Of a stretch of DNA of 64,000 nucleotides, positions 63,555 through 64,000 are shown in pieces. How positions within the stretch are numbered: position 1 is the stretch's first letter; each line of letters starts with the position of its first letter. Source of the stretch: Agapetus fuscipes (taxonomy: Eukaryota; Arthropoda; Insecta; Trichoptera; Glossosomatidae); contig OX637363.1 in the NCBI GenBank assembly GCA_951799405.1, forward strand, positions 4,898,001 through 4,962,000, given 5' to 3'. Below the pieces are notes generated by a model, which saw nothing but the letters and a program-made list of their open reading frames with translations, was not told the DNA's origin and did not search any database. Position numbers and translations under genes: made by a program.

Positions 63555-64000
63555 CGTGTATAGGTTGGTATGTGGCTGACCACCCATGCTGTACAAAATG
63601 GCTCACGTATGTAAGGACATAAAGAAATGGCGGTTGAGGATGTTGGTGGCTAGGACTAGGGTTTTTTTAATTGGAATTTTGTGTTATGTTTTAGTTTTGA
63701 TGTCCATACGTATATATTATTTGTTGATAAAAATGTAATTTGTTGAGTATGTTCCTTGACTTATAGGTTGGTATATTGTGGCTGACCAGCCATGCTGTAG
63801 AATGTTTCACTTTGCCAATTTCACCCCTGTTTTAGGGATGGTCGGCAAGAGTTGCAGGGTGTATATTCATTTGAGTTTGGGTTTTTATGTTGTAGGCTCA
63901 CATGCGGCATGTACAAGCGCGAACTTATACGTGTTTCCGTGTGAAAATGCATATAATGTGAATCCCCATATTTACATATCTTTGCAGCTTTGCAATGTCC
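63555..64000 (+). pseudogene. RTE-A LINE pieces running to the window edge
   Basis: A module tip (63558-63604) joins a coding end (GTAAGGACATAAAGAAATGG, 63610), UTR and a second module reaching CTTTGCAGCTT at the last bases. Confidence 0.8.

Larger units (their letters stand above)
28143..64000 (+). other. TET intron, open-ended
   Basis: No exon resembling the TET catalytic region follows on the + strand to the window end, so this intron is at least 35.8 kb. Nearly all of it is assigned below to mobile elements. Confidence 0.6.

Overview
The window looks like a repeat-saturated insect chromosome. The evidence is a TET-type CXXC exon with the insect-like sequence [16 protein letters not shown], splice signals, and an arthropod-style mix of transposons (Ty3/Gypsy, RTE-like and CR1-like LINEs, Penelope, hAT, several MITEs, tRNA-derived SINEs). 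The order cannot be fixed from sequence alone; Lepidoptera is only a guess. No bacterial genes, CRISPR array, rRNA or convincing free-standing tRNA gene is present.

One host gene is clear, on the + strand: a TET methylcytosine dioxygenase. A large N-terminal exon ends at 25261 and a 47-codon CXXC zinc-finger exon occupies 28002-28142. Both junctions are in phase 0. The catalytic exons lie beyond the window, so everything after 28142 (at least 35.8 kb) reads as intron and is almost solid transposon debris. A short open stretch behind a strong splice acceptor at 23090-23146 may be another exon.

The largest element is an intact-looking Ty3/Gypsy retrotransposon on the - strand (10382-17522) with apparently identical 577-bp LTRs, a GTAT target duplication and one 1849-codon Gag-Pol frame. 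Gag starts with a SAP domain and a long coiled coil. Past the integrase, the polyprotein carries a TARG1/OARD1-like macrodomain and a CCCH zinc finger, which is the most unusual protein architecture here.

The commonest repeat is a ~255-bp module on both strands. It starts near TTCCTTGACTTATAGGTTGG, ends in (TTAGA)n, and forms the 3' end of an RTE-like LINE ('family A'; 'RTE-A module' below). I count more than 40 full or partial copies. Related LINE families B (tail rich in CAGTTA) and C (tail TACTGTATTG) are present as 5'-truncated pieces. SINE-A (head GATAGCTCAGTTGGTAG) and SINE-B (head CCGGTCCGTAGTC) are tRNA-derived and also occur fused as a heterodimer. SINE-B shares its 3' tail with a CR1-like LINE. 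SINE-C is a third, less clear family. 'FB1' is a palindromic MITE with ends CTGGAAGTCTCATCACCACG.

Penelope-like debris carries five hammerhead-ribozyme-like motifs plus a sixth inside a 107-bp insertion with its own 8-bp target duplication (46327-46433). Three perfect or near-perfect head-to-head palindromes (26 kb, 55.8 kb, 59.3 kb) appear to be paired Penelope ends. Other structures are a 19 x 20-bp minisatellite, a ~115-bp satellite containing a piece of reverse-transcriptase coding sequence, a palindrome-within-palindrome at 62144-62430, and a promoter-like cluster at 36263-36326. Coordinates of degraded repeats are good to roughly 10-20 bp.
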